Both the position numbers and the translations under genes were made by a program. DNA of 64,000 bases. It comes from Paratinospora sagittata (Eukaryota; Streptophyta; Magnoliopsida; Ranunculales; Menispermaceae). This document shows, in pieces, positions 9,810 through 19,377 of the stretch. How positions within the stretch are numbered: the stretch's first letter is position 1; every line of letters starts with the position of its first letter. The notes beneath the pieces were generated by a model. It was not told the DNA's origin and ran no database searches. It was given only the letters and a program-made list of their open reading frames with translations. Location: NCBI GenBank assembly GCA_035771175.1, contig CM069603.1, positions 19,072,286 to 19,136,285 on the forward strand, read 5' to 3'.

Positions 9810-9967
9810 ATACGATAACCATTGCCCTCTTTCTAGAGCTTCCGCACTAAGCCAACGTGGAATCCGGTTCTAGTTTTTCCTAGGCTTCCAGAAGTTCCAG
9901 CACCAGATAAAGCTGGACCATCTAATTGGCAGACCCGACAATCACCAGCTCAGTCAGGAGGGTAGGC

Positions 9968-10151
9968 TGTAACACCCCCCACTTTTTCTATTATAAAAAC
10001 TAATTCAACCGCTTGAAAACCCTCAACGTGTCATTGTAATAAGTGGTAAAAGCCTCCCTTGAAGAAAAGATACAGACCCTTGTAGTGGGACGGTCTTAAG
10101 AAAAGAACCGTCCCCATTGGGGGCCACTGTCGGCCCGAAAGACGGTTGGCC
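9968..10151 (+). mobile_element. 3' LTR of element A, left part (U3 start)
   Basis: It starts TGTAACACCCCCCACTTTTT right after a purine-rich stretch (CAGTCAGGAGGGTAGG), the likely polypurine tract. A matching U3 start, in reverse, lies at about 62,800-62,983. It is interrupted after 10,151 by element B and continues at 21,945. The 5-bp duplication caused by B is TGGCC (10,147-10,151) and GGGCC (21,940-21,944). Confidence 0.85.
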
Positions 10152-10353
10152 TGTAATGCCCGTATTTTAGGGTGATGTCATTTTGACCCGTAGAGTACTC
10201 GTATATGTATGCATATACAAATTTGCTACTTGATGGGTGTCAGTTCGAGTGTTCCCGCATGCTTTTATGTTGTTTAGAGTGCACGTAAAGTTTCAAAACC
10301 ATCGAAGACCATTAGGTGTCGAAAATGTCAAAAATCGTTCTCGGGAACCATGA

Positions 10354-10562
10354 AGCTCGCTCCATGCACTTATCCGAGGCAAAATGGTCTCAGTACATGA
10401 AGGGGCGTGCTCTATGGAGGAAGAGCGCACTCCATGAAGAAAATTCAAAATGTTGAAAATCATCAGAATTGGTGGAACGCGCTTTATGAACCCAGAAATC
10501 CAAAAAAATGGATTTTTCAGACTGGTGGAACGCCCTCCATGGCCGTGAAGTGCCCTCCATGC
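10354..10562 (+). repeat. U3 array of GCGCRCTCCATG-like motifs in B
   Basis: Six degenerate copies are visible: GCTCGCTCCATG, GCGTGCTCTATGG, GCGCACTCCATG, ACGCGCTTTATG, ACGCCCTCCATGG and GTGCCCTCCATG. The last ends about 49 bases before the TATA box. The 3' LTR keeps a more decayed version at about 19,580-19,795. Confidence 0.75.
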
Positions 10563-10610
10563 TGAGCAGATGCAAATTTTCCCTACTTTTTGTGTGGGCC
10601 CAAGCACGTG

Positions 10611-10617
10611 TATATAA
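10611..10617 (+). promoter_or_regulatory. Putative TATA box of element B 5' LTR
   Basis: TATATAA sits in the context AGCACGTGTATATAAGCA, which includes a CACGTG E/G-box. It is preceded by the motif array. The 3' LTR has this 18-base segment twice. Confidence 0.65.
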
Positions 10618-12596
10618 GCAACCAACACTCATTTCTCGTCCATTTTACACCAAATTGAAGGAAAAGAGAGGGAAAAAGAGGGAGAAGGAGTTGAGGGTGC
10701 CTTCCAAAGGGGTTTCCACCTAAATCTTGCTCTGAGGTATAATTTTTCCATTTTCTTCAATTAGAATACCTTCAATGTTGTTTACTAGCTTTTGAATGGT
10801 GTATCTTTTGCTATGGACGTCGGTTTTGTGTAGAACCAGGCTAGGTTCAGTTTGCATGTGCTCATATGAGCTTGTAAACGGTAGTAATGACTTCCCTTGA
10901 CCTAAAGCTACACCCAAGAAGTGTTTTCCACACTTGAATCCCGAATTTGAAAGGGGTAGTGGAAGAACACATGTTGGAGTTAGGTCTTGCATGTTAGGTA
11001 TGTGTGATTAGAAGGTGTTGGGAACCCATTAATGGTGAAACCCCCAATTTCTAGTAAGAAATTGGTAGGGTTGTGTATATTTGACCTAAACCTAGGTTAT
11101 GGACTTAGGGTTTTCTATTCAAGTTGCATGTCTTCTATGTTGATCAAATGGGTAAATGTGGATGATTGATGGTTGAATTTACTGATTTTGAATGTTGGAA
11201 AACCTAGGTGCAGTGCAAATTTGGCCTAGGCCATGAATTTTGTGATTTGCCCAAATTTGGGGATTTTGACCCAGACTAAGTCAATTGCTTAAATTTACAT
11301 GAGGATTAGTCTAATAGACCCTAATGACGATTAATGCATTATATTATGATGGTTGGATCATGGGAATCAACCTAATGTATTCTTTTGGGTTGAATGCAGT
11401 TTAATTAGATGTAAAATGGGTTGATTGAGCTATATGGGTTAGCTCATAGGTGCAACCATTTTAAAGACTTCATTGGCTATTGAATTGGGGTTTATTCATG
11501 GTTGAATGTCATGCATTTGGACTGATTTTAATAAAGAATGAACCTATGTATATGCAGGGTGAATGATCCAGGTGTCCTAATTAAGCCAATTGGAGGTTAA
11601 GGTGCATGGGAGTGTTTTGGTGGCATCCTAGTACTCATAGTGGTTGGATTTGAATTGGCTAGTCTAGCCAATTAATTTGTGAGTGTTTCCTTACTTTTGG
11701 TTTCTATATGTGGCATTGTAGTATAATAGCATTTTGAATGCTTATCTATTGTATTATGCATGTTTTAATGATTCATGAAATGAATTTGAGTATAGTCTGG
11801 TTGGGTTAGCAATTGGATTGTATGTAATGGTAGGTGCAAACGGTATCGCCTAGACCTGGAAAATGGTTTGGGAAGGATTGTATCCTGGTGACATGCCCGA
11901 TCCCATGGAATCCTAATAGATTACGGGTAAGAAGTCAATCAGGCAATGGGTGTCGCACACTCAGGCTCTTGTATTGATTCTTTCTCAGGAGGTGTCTAGG
12001 ATTGCATATGGCATGTTTAGAAAAATGATATGCATTTTCTTGGTTAATGACATGATGCATTATATTTGGCATGTATTTAATCTTGTATATCACCATGTTA
12101 TTTAAATTGTTTTATTGATTTTGCCATGTTTTATCTAAATACACATATATGTTGCCACTTGTAGAAACATTCACTGAGCTTGTTGTAGCTCACTCCTTAT
12201 TCTTATCATTTCAGGTTCGAATAGGAAGGAGAAGGGAAAGGCTTAGCTGCGGAGCATTTCTCCGTATTTTGGTGATGTAGGTGTTTTAGTACTTTTCTGT
12301 ATTTTGGTAATTTGTACTAAATAACACCTATTGTATATACTTAACACATAGATGGTTGTAATTATGGTTAGGTATGATTTGTATAATTGAACATTATGGA
12401 CTTATGGAATTTTATTGTTGTCATTTTGGGGATGTAATTATATTGATAATCTGTTTATGTCCATATGTTTTGTCGTTGTATTAGGATTATTGCATGTTGT
12501 TAGATGAGGCTGATGGGATGCCGGGGATATCGAGGGAGGTTATACCTGGGGTTCCGTGCTGGTCATGACGTCATTGATCGTGGGTCATGACAACTT

Positions 12597-12608
12597 TGGT
12601 ATCAGAGC
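12597..12608 (+). other. Primer binding site of element B (initiator Met tRNA)
   Basis: TGGTATCAGAGC, the standard complement of the initiator Met tRNA 3' end, lies four bases after the LTR end. It fixes the plus orientation of element B. Confidence 0.93.
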
Positions 12609-12714
12609 GAGTGTTTAGGTTTAAAAACCTTAAAAAGAATAAAAGACGTATATCATATTATATTTGCTTTTATGGGTATGATGATGGGTAGTTATCTTAG
12701 GGATAACAACTCCC

Positions 12715-13737
12715 ATGGGTTGTGATTCTAATAAGGTTTCCCTTACTTGTGAATTTCAAATTTACAAGATAGGGAATACAAAATCAACCATAGACCCGGA
12801 TGAGAGGTTTAAGCAGATTGAAGCTTTACTTGTTGCTCAGCTAGCCACTCAGGCCCAGATACAGCAGCAGCAGACTCAGATTTTAGCACTACTTGCTCAG
12901 TTTCAGGGCAATAGGCAGTCACATTAGGGTGTTCGAGCTGAGGGGGGAGCACAATAGTGTTGGCATGGCTGTGGGAGATAGGGCTGGACCAGCTGCAGTT
13001 CAGGCTGAGGTTCAAGTTGAGGTCCAGGCTGAGGCTGTGGGGATTCTGAAGCAGAGGTCTGAGGCAGAGAGATATGTGAGGGTCATGAAGTCCTTCTAAA
13101 TCAGAGGCTCGATGGAGTTTGCTGGAGGCCTCTCTATTGAGATAGCTGAAAGATGGCTAAAGAGGATGGAAACTATCTTCAGTGATATGTATGCCTCTGA
13201 GGTCGACAGAGTGAGGTTGGCCAGATTCAAGCTCGTCGATAAGACTAATGATTAGTGGAGGAGACTGGACCTCATGGTTGGCGAGATCAAGACTTGGACC
13301 AGGTTTAAAAAGTTGTTCTATGAGGAGTTCTACCCGAGGTCAGAGCGAGACTAGAGATGGATCGAGATCATGCATTTGACCCAGGGTAGTCGATCAATGA
13401 TGGAGTATGAGTAGGAGTTAAAACGTTTGGCACTCTTCACTCTAGAAATGGTGTCAACTGATTACCTACGCATGCAGAGGATACGAGATGGATTTCGTGG
13501 CTGTATTCATCAGGGTTTGGCACTCGCTGGAGTACAGACTTACGCTCAAGCGATGATGCAGGTTGCTGATTTTGAGACTGCAGAGGCTCACTCTCGGATG
13601 AGGACATCAGTCACAGTTCAGGCACCCGCAGCTCTTTCAGTACAAGTACAACCGACAGGGTCAGAGGTTTACTATGGTAAGAATAGCTGAAAATCCAAGA
13701 AGCAGTGGTTTGGTGGCAGCGGGTATGAGGCATCAGT
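12715..13737 (+). pseudogene. gag: Element B gag, first part, multiple stops
   Basis: A Gln-rich N-terminal region (QAQIQQQQTQILALLAQFQG, about 12,850-12,910) is followed by a capsid core at about 13,110-13,600. Recognisable pieces are ERWLKRMETIF, WTRFKKLFYEEFYP, and FRGCIHQGLALAG leading to QVADFETAEA. Several internal stops sit where homologues have Trp or Gln (ND*WRRL, RD*RW, YE*ELK). Solo LTR J2 cuts the frame at 13,738; gag resumes at 15,622. Confidence 0.85.
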
Positions 13738-13885
13738 TGTTGGCCCAGATATGTCCAAAAGGGGGGGTGAATTGGACACTTAGACAAATTAAATATTTAT
13801 TACAATGGCAAAAACAAAGTGCAAAAATTAAACAAATGAGCACAATCGATTTATAGTGGTTCGGCTACTTGCCTACGTCCACTAC

Positions 13886-14050
13886 CTAACCTCCTCAGTT
13901 AGGATTTTGAACCTTATCACTAAGGGATTCTCTTACGGGTGAGAATCAAACCATTACACCTTTTTCTCAACTTGTGGGTGTGAGATCAACCGTTGCACTT
14001 CTCAATTTGTAGGCTTGAGACTAACCTATCCCAACTTAGGGGTGTGAGAA
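13886..14050. repeat. Tandem hairpin array in LTR J2
   Basis: Stems seen on the plus strand are CTAAC/GTTAG, GATTCTC/GAGAATC, TCTCA/TGAGA and TCTCAA/TTGAGA, with a final decayed module. Loops resemble TTACGGG or ACTTGTGGG. It occupies the place of the longer array in J1. Confidence 0.8.
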
Positions 14051-14736
14051 GCCCTGACCTTGCTGAATATAGGAATATCAACTCAGTAGTTTATCTAACT
14101 ACTGATACAACCTTAATACAATATACAAGATATGAAATTGAGTACAACTGTATCTTATGAACTACCTCTCAAAATTTTCTTTTAGCAAGAACGATATAAG
14201 TTAAAACAGTGCTAAACAATTTGAGTGAAAATAGTTCAAACTTTCAAATAGATTTTCAGATAAAGATAGAATGTTAGCACAATATGAAAATCTTTTGAAT
14301 AAGTAATGATTCAAATAAAATGCTTTAAAACTAGAATAACTTAAGCTTTTTGAATCAGATGAAAATTCGACTAACTTTCAAAAAATGTTTTGGCTCAGAG
14401 AATTTTTGGTGTCTTAACAGTTTGTTAAATGCCTCTATTTATAGACTTGTAGAGATGAAGTTGTTGTTCATTTGAATTTGAATTTCAAATATGAACGTTT
14501 ACTCACAACAACTAGAATATATCACGAAAATGACAACTGCATATTTCATGAATATTCTGATTTTCTCTAGATACACGAATAGGGAAAGTTTTAGAAGACG
14601 TGGTTCATAAATCAGAGAATATCTCTTACAAATACAGAAAATTAATTTTTTACGAAAAGTTGTTCTAAACAAGGTGGCTAAAAAGAATGTACGTGTCAGA
14701 ACAACAAAAATATCATTTTGGTCATTTTGTTCTTTT

Positions 14737-15274
14737 AAGGGCACTCATAGAGTATCAACATCCTTCTAAACAATGAAGTGAGGTTGCTACTGAATCGTAA
14801 GCGTCCTGACACTCTTTGACAATTAAACGACTTAAAACATGAGGGCGCTACTTCGCAGTTAGCGTCCTGTTTTATTTTAAAACACTAAATGCTACTCAAG
14901 AGTTGGCGTCCTGAAGTTTTAAAAACAATTTTAAAACAATGTTGAGTACGCTGAAGGAGGGTAAACGTCCTGAGGGTTATAAAGTTGATTCTAAAGATGA
15001 GGGCGCTCCTACACAAATAGCGTCTTGATAGTTTATTCAACTTATAACTATCAGCGTCCTTAAATATAAAAATCACTTGAAAACAAATAGAACTTCCAGC
15101 GAGCTGAAACTAAGTTAGCGTCCTAACATTCTCAAAGGTTGACGAAAGAAAGGCCGCTACTTACAAGGAAGAGTCCTTAATAATTAATTCAATTCAACCT
15201 TGAGTGTCCTAATATTTTATCAACGTCCTGACTCACCAAGTCCAGGAGGCCGTTGTTAAAACATTAGCGTCTTG
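14737..15274. repeat. AGGGCGCT / AGCGTCCT array in U3 of J2
   Basis: Copies of (G)AGGGCGCT and AGCGTCCT alternate through about 540 bases, several decayed (for example GAGGTTGCT, GGGCACT). Homologous to the J1 and J3 arrays and upstream of the minus-strand TATA box. Confidence 0.75.
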
Positions 15275-15621
15275 AAAGACTTTACAAAAGTAGTTTTTGA
15301 TTTCTCGATTAAAGCTCGATAAAACATAATGTTTTCAGATTAAATTAAATACTATAGAAATCATAAGGTACGATTAGAATGTCACGATCAAACTATGCAA
15401 ACAATAAAATCTTGCTGAGAGTAAGTTGATCGATAGGCTTTACATTCTAAGTACCGATCGATTCGAAACTTTATTTGAGATGACCAAGGAGGCTTGTAAT
15501 CTCAGTTCCTTGATCTTGATTCTTGATTAATCTGAAACACTTGAAAAGATCATTAGATATACAGATTGGAGATATTTGGAATCACGAAAATATTCATGTA
15601 ATAGGGTTTATTGAAATAACA

Positions 15622-15840
15622 TCAGTAGCCTCCGCTCTAGTGACAGTTGCACCACCAGTTTCAGGCCAGTGTGTCCAGATTTCAAGCTGGCCCCAGCAAC
15701 AACAGAGTTCAATGAGGCATAGTGGACAACAAAGAGCCCGGGTAGAGTCACAGGCTGTATCTTTAGCACTTAGAGCACCGAGATCGATAGTTTGTTTCGA
15801 GTGCGGGGTTCAGGGGCACATGAGGTATTAGTATCCTCGA
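15622..15840 (+). pseudogene. gag: Element B gag, C-terminal part with zinc knuckle
   Basis: Gag resumes after J2 with a Ser/Gln-rich linker (WPQQQQSSMRHSGQQRAR). It then has a CCHC zinc knuckle at 15,793-15,834 reading CFECGVQGHMRY, followed by TAG and Tyr. The final Cys is Tyr and the codon before it is TAG, both single transitions from the usual form. The knuckle would have bound packaged RNA. Confidence 0.85.
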
Positions 15841-15867
15841 AGGGCGTCTGTTGGTCTGTTCAGTCCT

Positions 15868-16296
15868 ATGCCAGTTGCTACCAAGGAGCAAGCCAAAGTT
15901 GTTACACAGGTAGATCCAGAGGCTAGCAAGCAGTTAATTGAAGGTAAAATCAACATTTGTGATTCTTTGATGTATGTCTTGATTGATGCTGGCTCTACTC
16001 TGTCATTTATTTATGGTAGTGTGGTAAATAGATTGAGATTATCTCCTGTTAGGACTAGTACTGCGTTGATTTTGGGTACGACGGCCGGAGAGAAGATTTA
16101 CCCTAACATGGTATGTGTGGGATGCATTGTTAGATTTGAGGGCCATGAGATGTCTGTTGACCTTAGAGTCTTAGAGTTCCTCAAGTTTGATGCCATATTG
16201 GGTATGGATTGGCTGGCAACATATCATGCTCATATTAATTGCCTTGGCAAGAGGGTTGTCTTTCAGATACCCGGACAACTAGTCTTTATTTATTGA
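15868..16296 (+). pseudogene. pol: Element B aspartic protease region
   Basis: An open stretch of 142 codons contains the active site VLIDAGSTLSFI (D-A-G-S, a common chromovirus variant of D-S/T-G) and the second block KFDAILGMDWLATYHAHINC. The domain looks complete and its catalytic residues are present. It is isolated by the stop in the zinc knuckle upstream and the TGA at about 16,294 downstream. It would process the B polyprotein. Confidence 0.85.
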
Positions 16297-16384
16297 GGCC
16301 GGACTGCATCTAGACCACCTACCCAGGGTAGATTTGCCACTATTGATGAGGTTGCTACGATGACCAGTGGATGATGTGTGACAG

Positions 16385-17783
16385 GGTGTTCAGCTAGCAG
16401 ACAATCCTATAGTCTATGAGTACCCAGAGGTTTTTCTTGACGAGTTATCTGGCTTACTGCTTAAGCGAGAAGTAGACTTCATTATTGAGCTGATACCCGG
16501 GACAAAACCCATTTCCATTCCACCATATCGTATGGCACCAAAAGAGTTAAATGAACTCAGAGCCTAGATAGATGAGCTGATGGTCAAAGGATTAATTTCC
16601 CCTAGCCTTGGGGAGCACCAGTGTTGTTTGTCAAGAAGAAGAACGGGAGTTTTAGATTGTGCATAGACTACCCTCAGCTGAATAAGGTGAGTGTGAAGAA
16701 CAAGTATCCTCTTCCACACATTGATGACTTGCTTGATCAACTGATTGGGGACAAGTTCTTTTTAAAGATAGACTTGAGGTCTGTGTACCATCAGTTGAGA
16801 ATTAGGGATGAGGATGTATTGAAGACTGCTTTTCGGGCGAGGTATGGACATTACGAGTTCTTAGTGATGTCCTTCGGGTTGACTAATGCACCAGCAATGT
16901 TCATGGATCTGATGCAGAGGGTATTCAGATCGTATGTCGACCAGTTCATTATAGTCTTCATTGATGATATCCTAGTCTACTCTAAGACTAGAGAGGATCA
17001 TGAGCGTCATCTCAGAGTTACATTTCAGACATTGTTAGAGCATAGGCTGTATGCCAAGCTGAGCAAGTGTGATTTCTAGATGACCGAGGTGAAATTCTTG
17101 GTCATGTGGTTAGTGCAGAAGGTATCTCAGTTGGATCTACTAAGGTGGAGGCACTCATTGGTTGGCCAAGACCTACCACAGTGAGAAAGATTCGTAGTTT
17201 TGTTGGTTTGGCTGGCTATTACTGGAAGTTCGTGAAGGACTTTTCCACCATAGTCGCACCGTTGACTAAGCTGACTCAGAAGTACATGGCGTTCACATGG
17301 ACAGATGCCTGTGAGAAAGCTTTTAGTGAGTTGAAACAAAAGCTGACGACAACTCTAGTGTTGATTCTTCCAGAGCCTGAAAAACAGTTGGTGATTTTTA
17401 CTGATGCACCACTCTTGGGTCTTGGATGTGTGTTGATGCAGGAGGGTAGAGCGGTGGCATATGCATCAAGATTGCCTAAGGTGCATGACCACAATTACCC
17501 TATGTATGATTTGGAGCTGGCAGCTATTGTGTTTGCACTGAAGCTATGAAGGCACTACCTTTATGGTAAGAGGTTCACTCTGTATTCTGATCATAAGAGT
17601 TTGAGGTATCTCTTTGATTAGAAAGAACTGAATATGCGGCAGAGGAGATGGCCTGAGTTGCTTAAGGATTATGATTTTCCTTTGGAGTATCATCTTGGCA
17701 AAACTAATGTTGCGGCTGGCGCATTGAGCCCGAAGCGAGCAGAGACTCGAGTGGCTGCTTTTCAGATGGCCCAGTAGTGGCAT
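16385..17783 (+). pseudogene. pol: Element B reverse transcriptase and RNase H, frameshifted
   Basis: RT starts near [12 protein letters not shown] and runs through [48 protein letters not shown] and an intact catalytic block FIDDILVYS (about 16,950-16,980). Reading frames shift at about 16,605 (base lost near GAPV) and about 17,099 (base lost in KFLGHVV). RNase H follows with [43 protein letters not shown] and YSDHKSLRYL. TGA replaces Trp at 17,546-17,549 and TAG replaces Gln at about 17,620. Despite intact DD residues the gene cannot be translated through. Confidence 0.88.
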
Positions 17784-17849
17784 TTACTTGAGAGAGTGAA
17801 GATGATGAGTATACTCTCAGACGCACCACGTAGTGGGATCTATTTTCAG

Positions 17850-19323
17850 ATGCACGTGCAGCTTGCTGATGCCCATATTCAAAGGGTTAAGGATCTACAA
17901 AAACATGGTCCGAATTTTGACATGTACTCTAAATACGCAAACAGTGCTGACAAGGCTGATTGGCAGAGAGGGTCAGATGATGTTTTGCAGTTTAGAGGGA
18001 GACTATGGATCACATATGATGTTGAGTTGCGGGCTGAGTTACTTCGAGAGGCGCACAGATCTGAGTATACTATTCATCCAGGGGCTACCAAGATGTATCA
18101 CGACATGAAGAGGTTTGTGTGGTAGCATGAGATGAAGAAGAGTATGGCCGAGTATGTGCAGAGATGTGAGGTGTGCCAACAGGTTAAGGTTGAACACCGG
18201 AAGCCTGGAGGTCAGATGCAGCCATTACCCATACCTGAGTGGAAATAGGAGCACATTACGATTGATTTCATCATGGGATTGCCGAAGTCTCAGGGTAGAT
18301 TTGATGCCATTTGGGTTGTGGTCAATAGATTGACCAAGAGTGTTTCCTTCCTATGAGCGCCAGAGACTCTATGGATAGACTGAGCAGATTATATGTGAGA
18401 GAGATCGTGAGACTTCATGGAGTGCCCTTGTCTATCATGTCGGATAGAGATCCACGATTCACATCGAGGTTTTGGCAGGCTTTGCATACTCGATTTGGGA
18501 CTCGTCTCCGACTCAGTACAACATTTCACCCTCAGACAAATGGTCAAACCGAGAGAGTGATACAAATGCTGGAAGATATGCTCAGGTCTTGCATTTTAGA
18601 GTTCGATAGGGGTTGGGGTGAGCATATGCCCTTATGTGAGTTTGCTTACAATAACAGTTATAAGGCGAACATTAGTATGGCACCGTATGAGGCTTTGTAT
18701 GGAAGACCCTGTAAATCACAAGATTATTGGTATGAGGTGGGCGATATGCAGCTATGGGGCCCTGATACAGTTCTTGAGCAGACAGAGAAAGTCAAGCTGA
18801 CTCGACAAAGGCTGAAGTCGGCTCAGGACAGGCACAAAAGTTATTATGATAACCGACATAGGCCGTTAGAGTTTGCCAAGGGAGACCTAGTTTTGCTTAA
18901 GGTCTCACCAAGGAAGGGTCAGACGAGGTTCGACGTCAGAGGGAAACTTGTCCCTAGGTTTATTGGGCCATTCTAGATTGTTAAGAGGATTATACCAGTA
19001 GCTTAAGGGTTGGCTCTACCTTCTCAGCTCGAGGTGTTCATGATGTATTCCATGTATCGATGCTGAGGAAGTACAATGAAGATCCATTGAAGAAGTCTTA
19101 TCTCGATCCAACTCATGTGCTTAATGTGAGTCAATTGCAAGTTGGGGAGGATACGACTTATGAGGAGTTGCCGATCTAGATTTTGGGGCGTCAGGTTCAA
19201 AAACTGAGGAATAAAGAGATCCTGCTTGTGCGAGTCAAATGGCAATTCCACGATAATGAGGAGCAAACCTAGGAGCGAGAGGACCAAATGAGGGAGCAAT
19301 TCCCTGATCTTTTTACCGACTGA
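17850..19323 (+). pseudogene. pol: Element B integrase with chromodomain-like tail
   Basis: The HHCC zinc finger reads HRSEYTIHPG and CEVCQQVK (about 18,050-18,190). The DDE core is readable as ITIDFIMGLP, IMSDRDPRFTSRFW and ERVIQMLEDML. The longest open part (18,353-18,976, 207 codons) includes NNSYKANISMAPYEALYGRP and a GKLVPRFIGPF block. A frameshift near 19,025 leads into HDVFHVSMLRKY, and the end (RQVQKLRNKEI, then VKWQFHDNEEQT) matches the chromodomain-like tail of plant chromoviruses. Stops at 18,123, 18,247 and elsewhere replace Trp codons. It is a close relative of element A's integrase. Confidence 0.88.
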
Positions 19324-19354
19324 GGTTAGTTTTCTTGATTTCATTTTGAGGACA

Positions 19355-19377
19355 AAATCCCTTAAGTTAGGGAGAAT
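19355..19377 (+). other. Polypurine tract region of element B
   Basis: GAGGACAAAATCCC and then AGTTAGGGAGAAT directly precede the 3' LTR. This is the expected place for plus-strand priming in reverse transcription. Confidence 0.65.

Larger units (their letters stand above)
10152..12592 (+). mobile_element. 5' LTR of chromovirus element B
   Basis: It runs from TGTAATGCCC to GGGTCATGACA and is paired with the 3' LTR at 19,378-21,939. It holds a U3 repeat array (10,354-10,562), TATATAA at 10,611, a GAGCTTGTTGTAGCTC stem-loop at about 12,177, and TGACGTCA at 12,566-12,573. It lacks roughly 88 bases present in the 3' LTR (about 21,080-21,168). The two LTRs differ at many scattered sites, so the insertion is not recent. 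Confidence 0.92.
13738..15621 (-). mobile_element. Solo LTR J2 (Ty1/copia type), 1,884 bp, in B gag
   Basis: It runs from TGTTGGCCC to AAATAACA with a perfect 5-bp target duplication TCAGT (13,733-13,737 and 15,622-15,626). It is nearly collinear with J3 (56,649-58,500), which has PBS and gag on the minus strand, so J2 is read as minus. It carries CTATAAATA (minus, 14,436-14,444), a short hairpin array at about 13,886-14,050 and an AGGGCGCT/AGCGTCCT array at about 14,737-15,274. It was once a full copia element inserted in gag and later collapsed by LTR recombination. Confidence 0.92.

Noticed and set aside
12597..12608. tRNA gene fragments suggested by tRNA-complementary words
   Set aside because: Matches of 12-18 bases at LTR edges are primer binding sites; no cloverleaf or internal promoter boxes are present.
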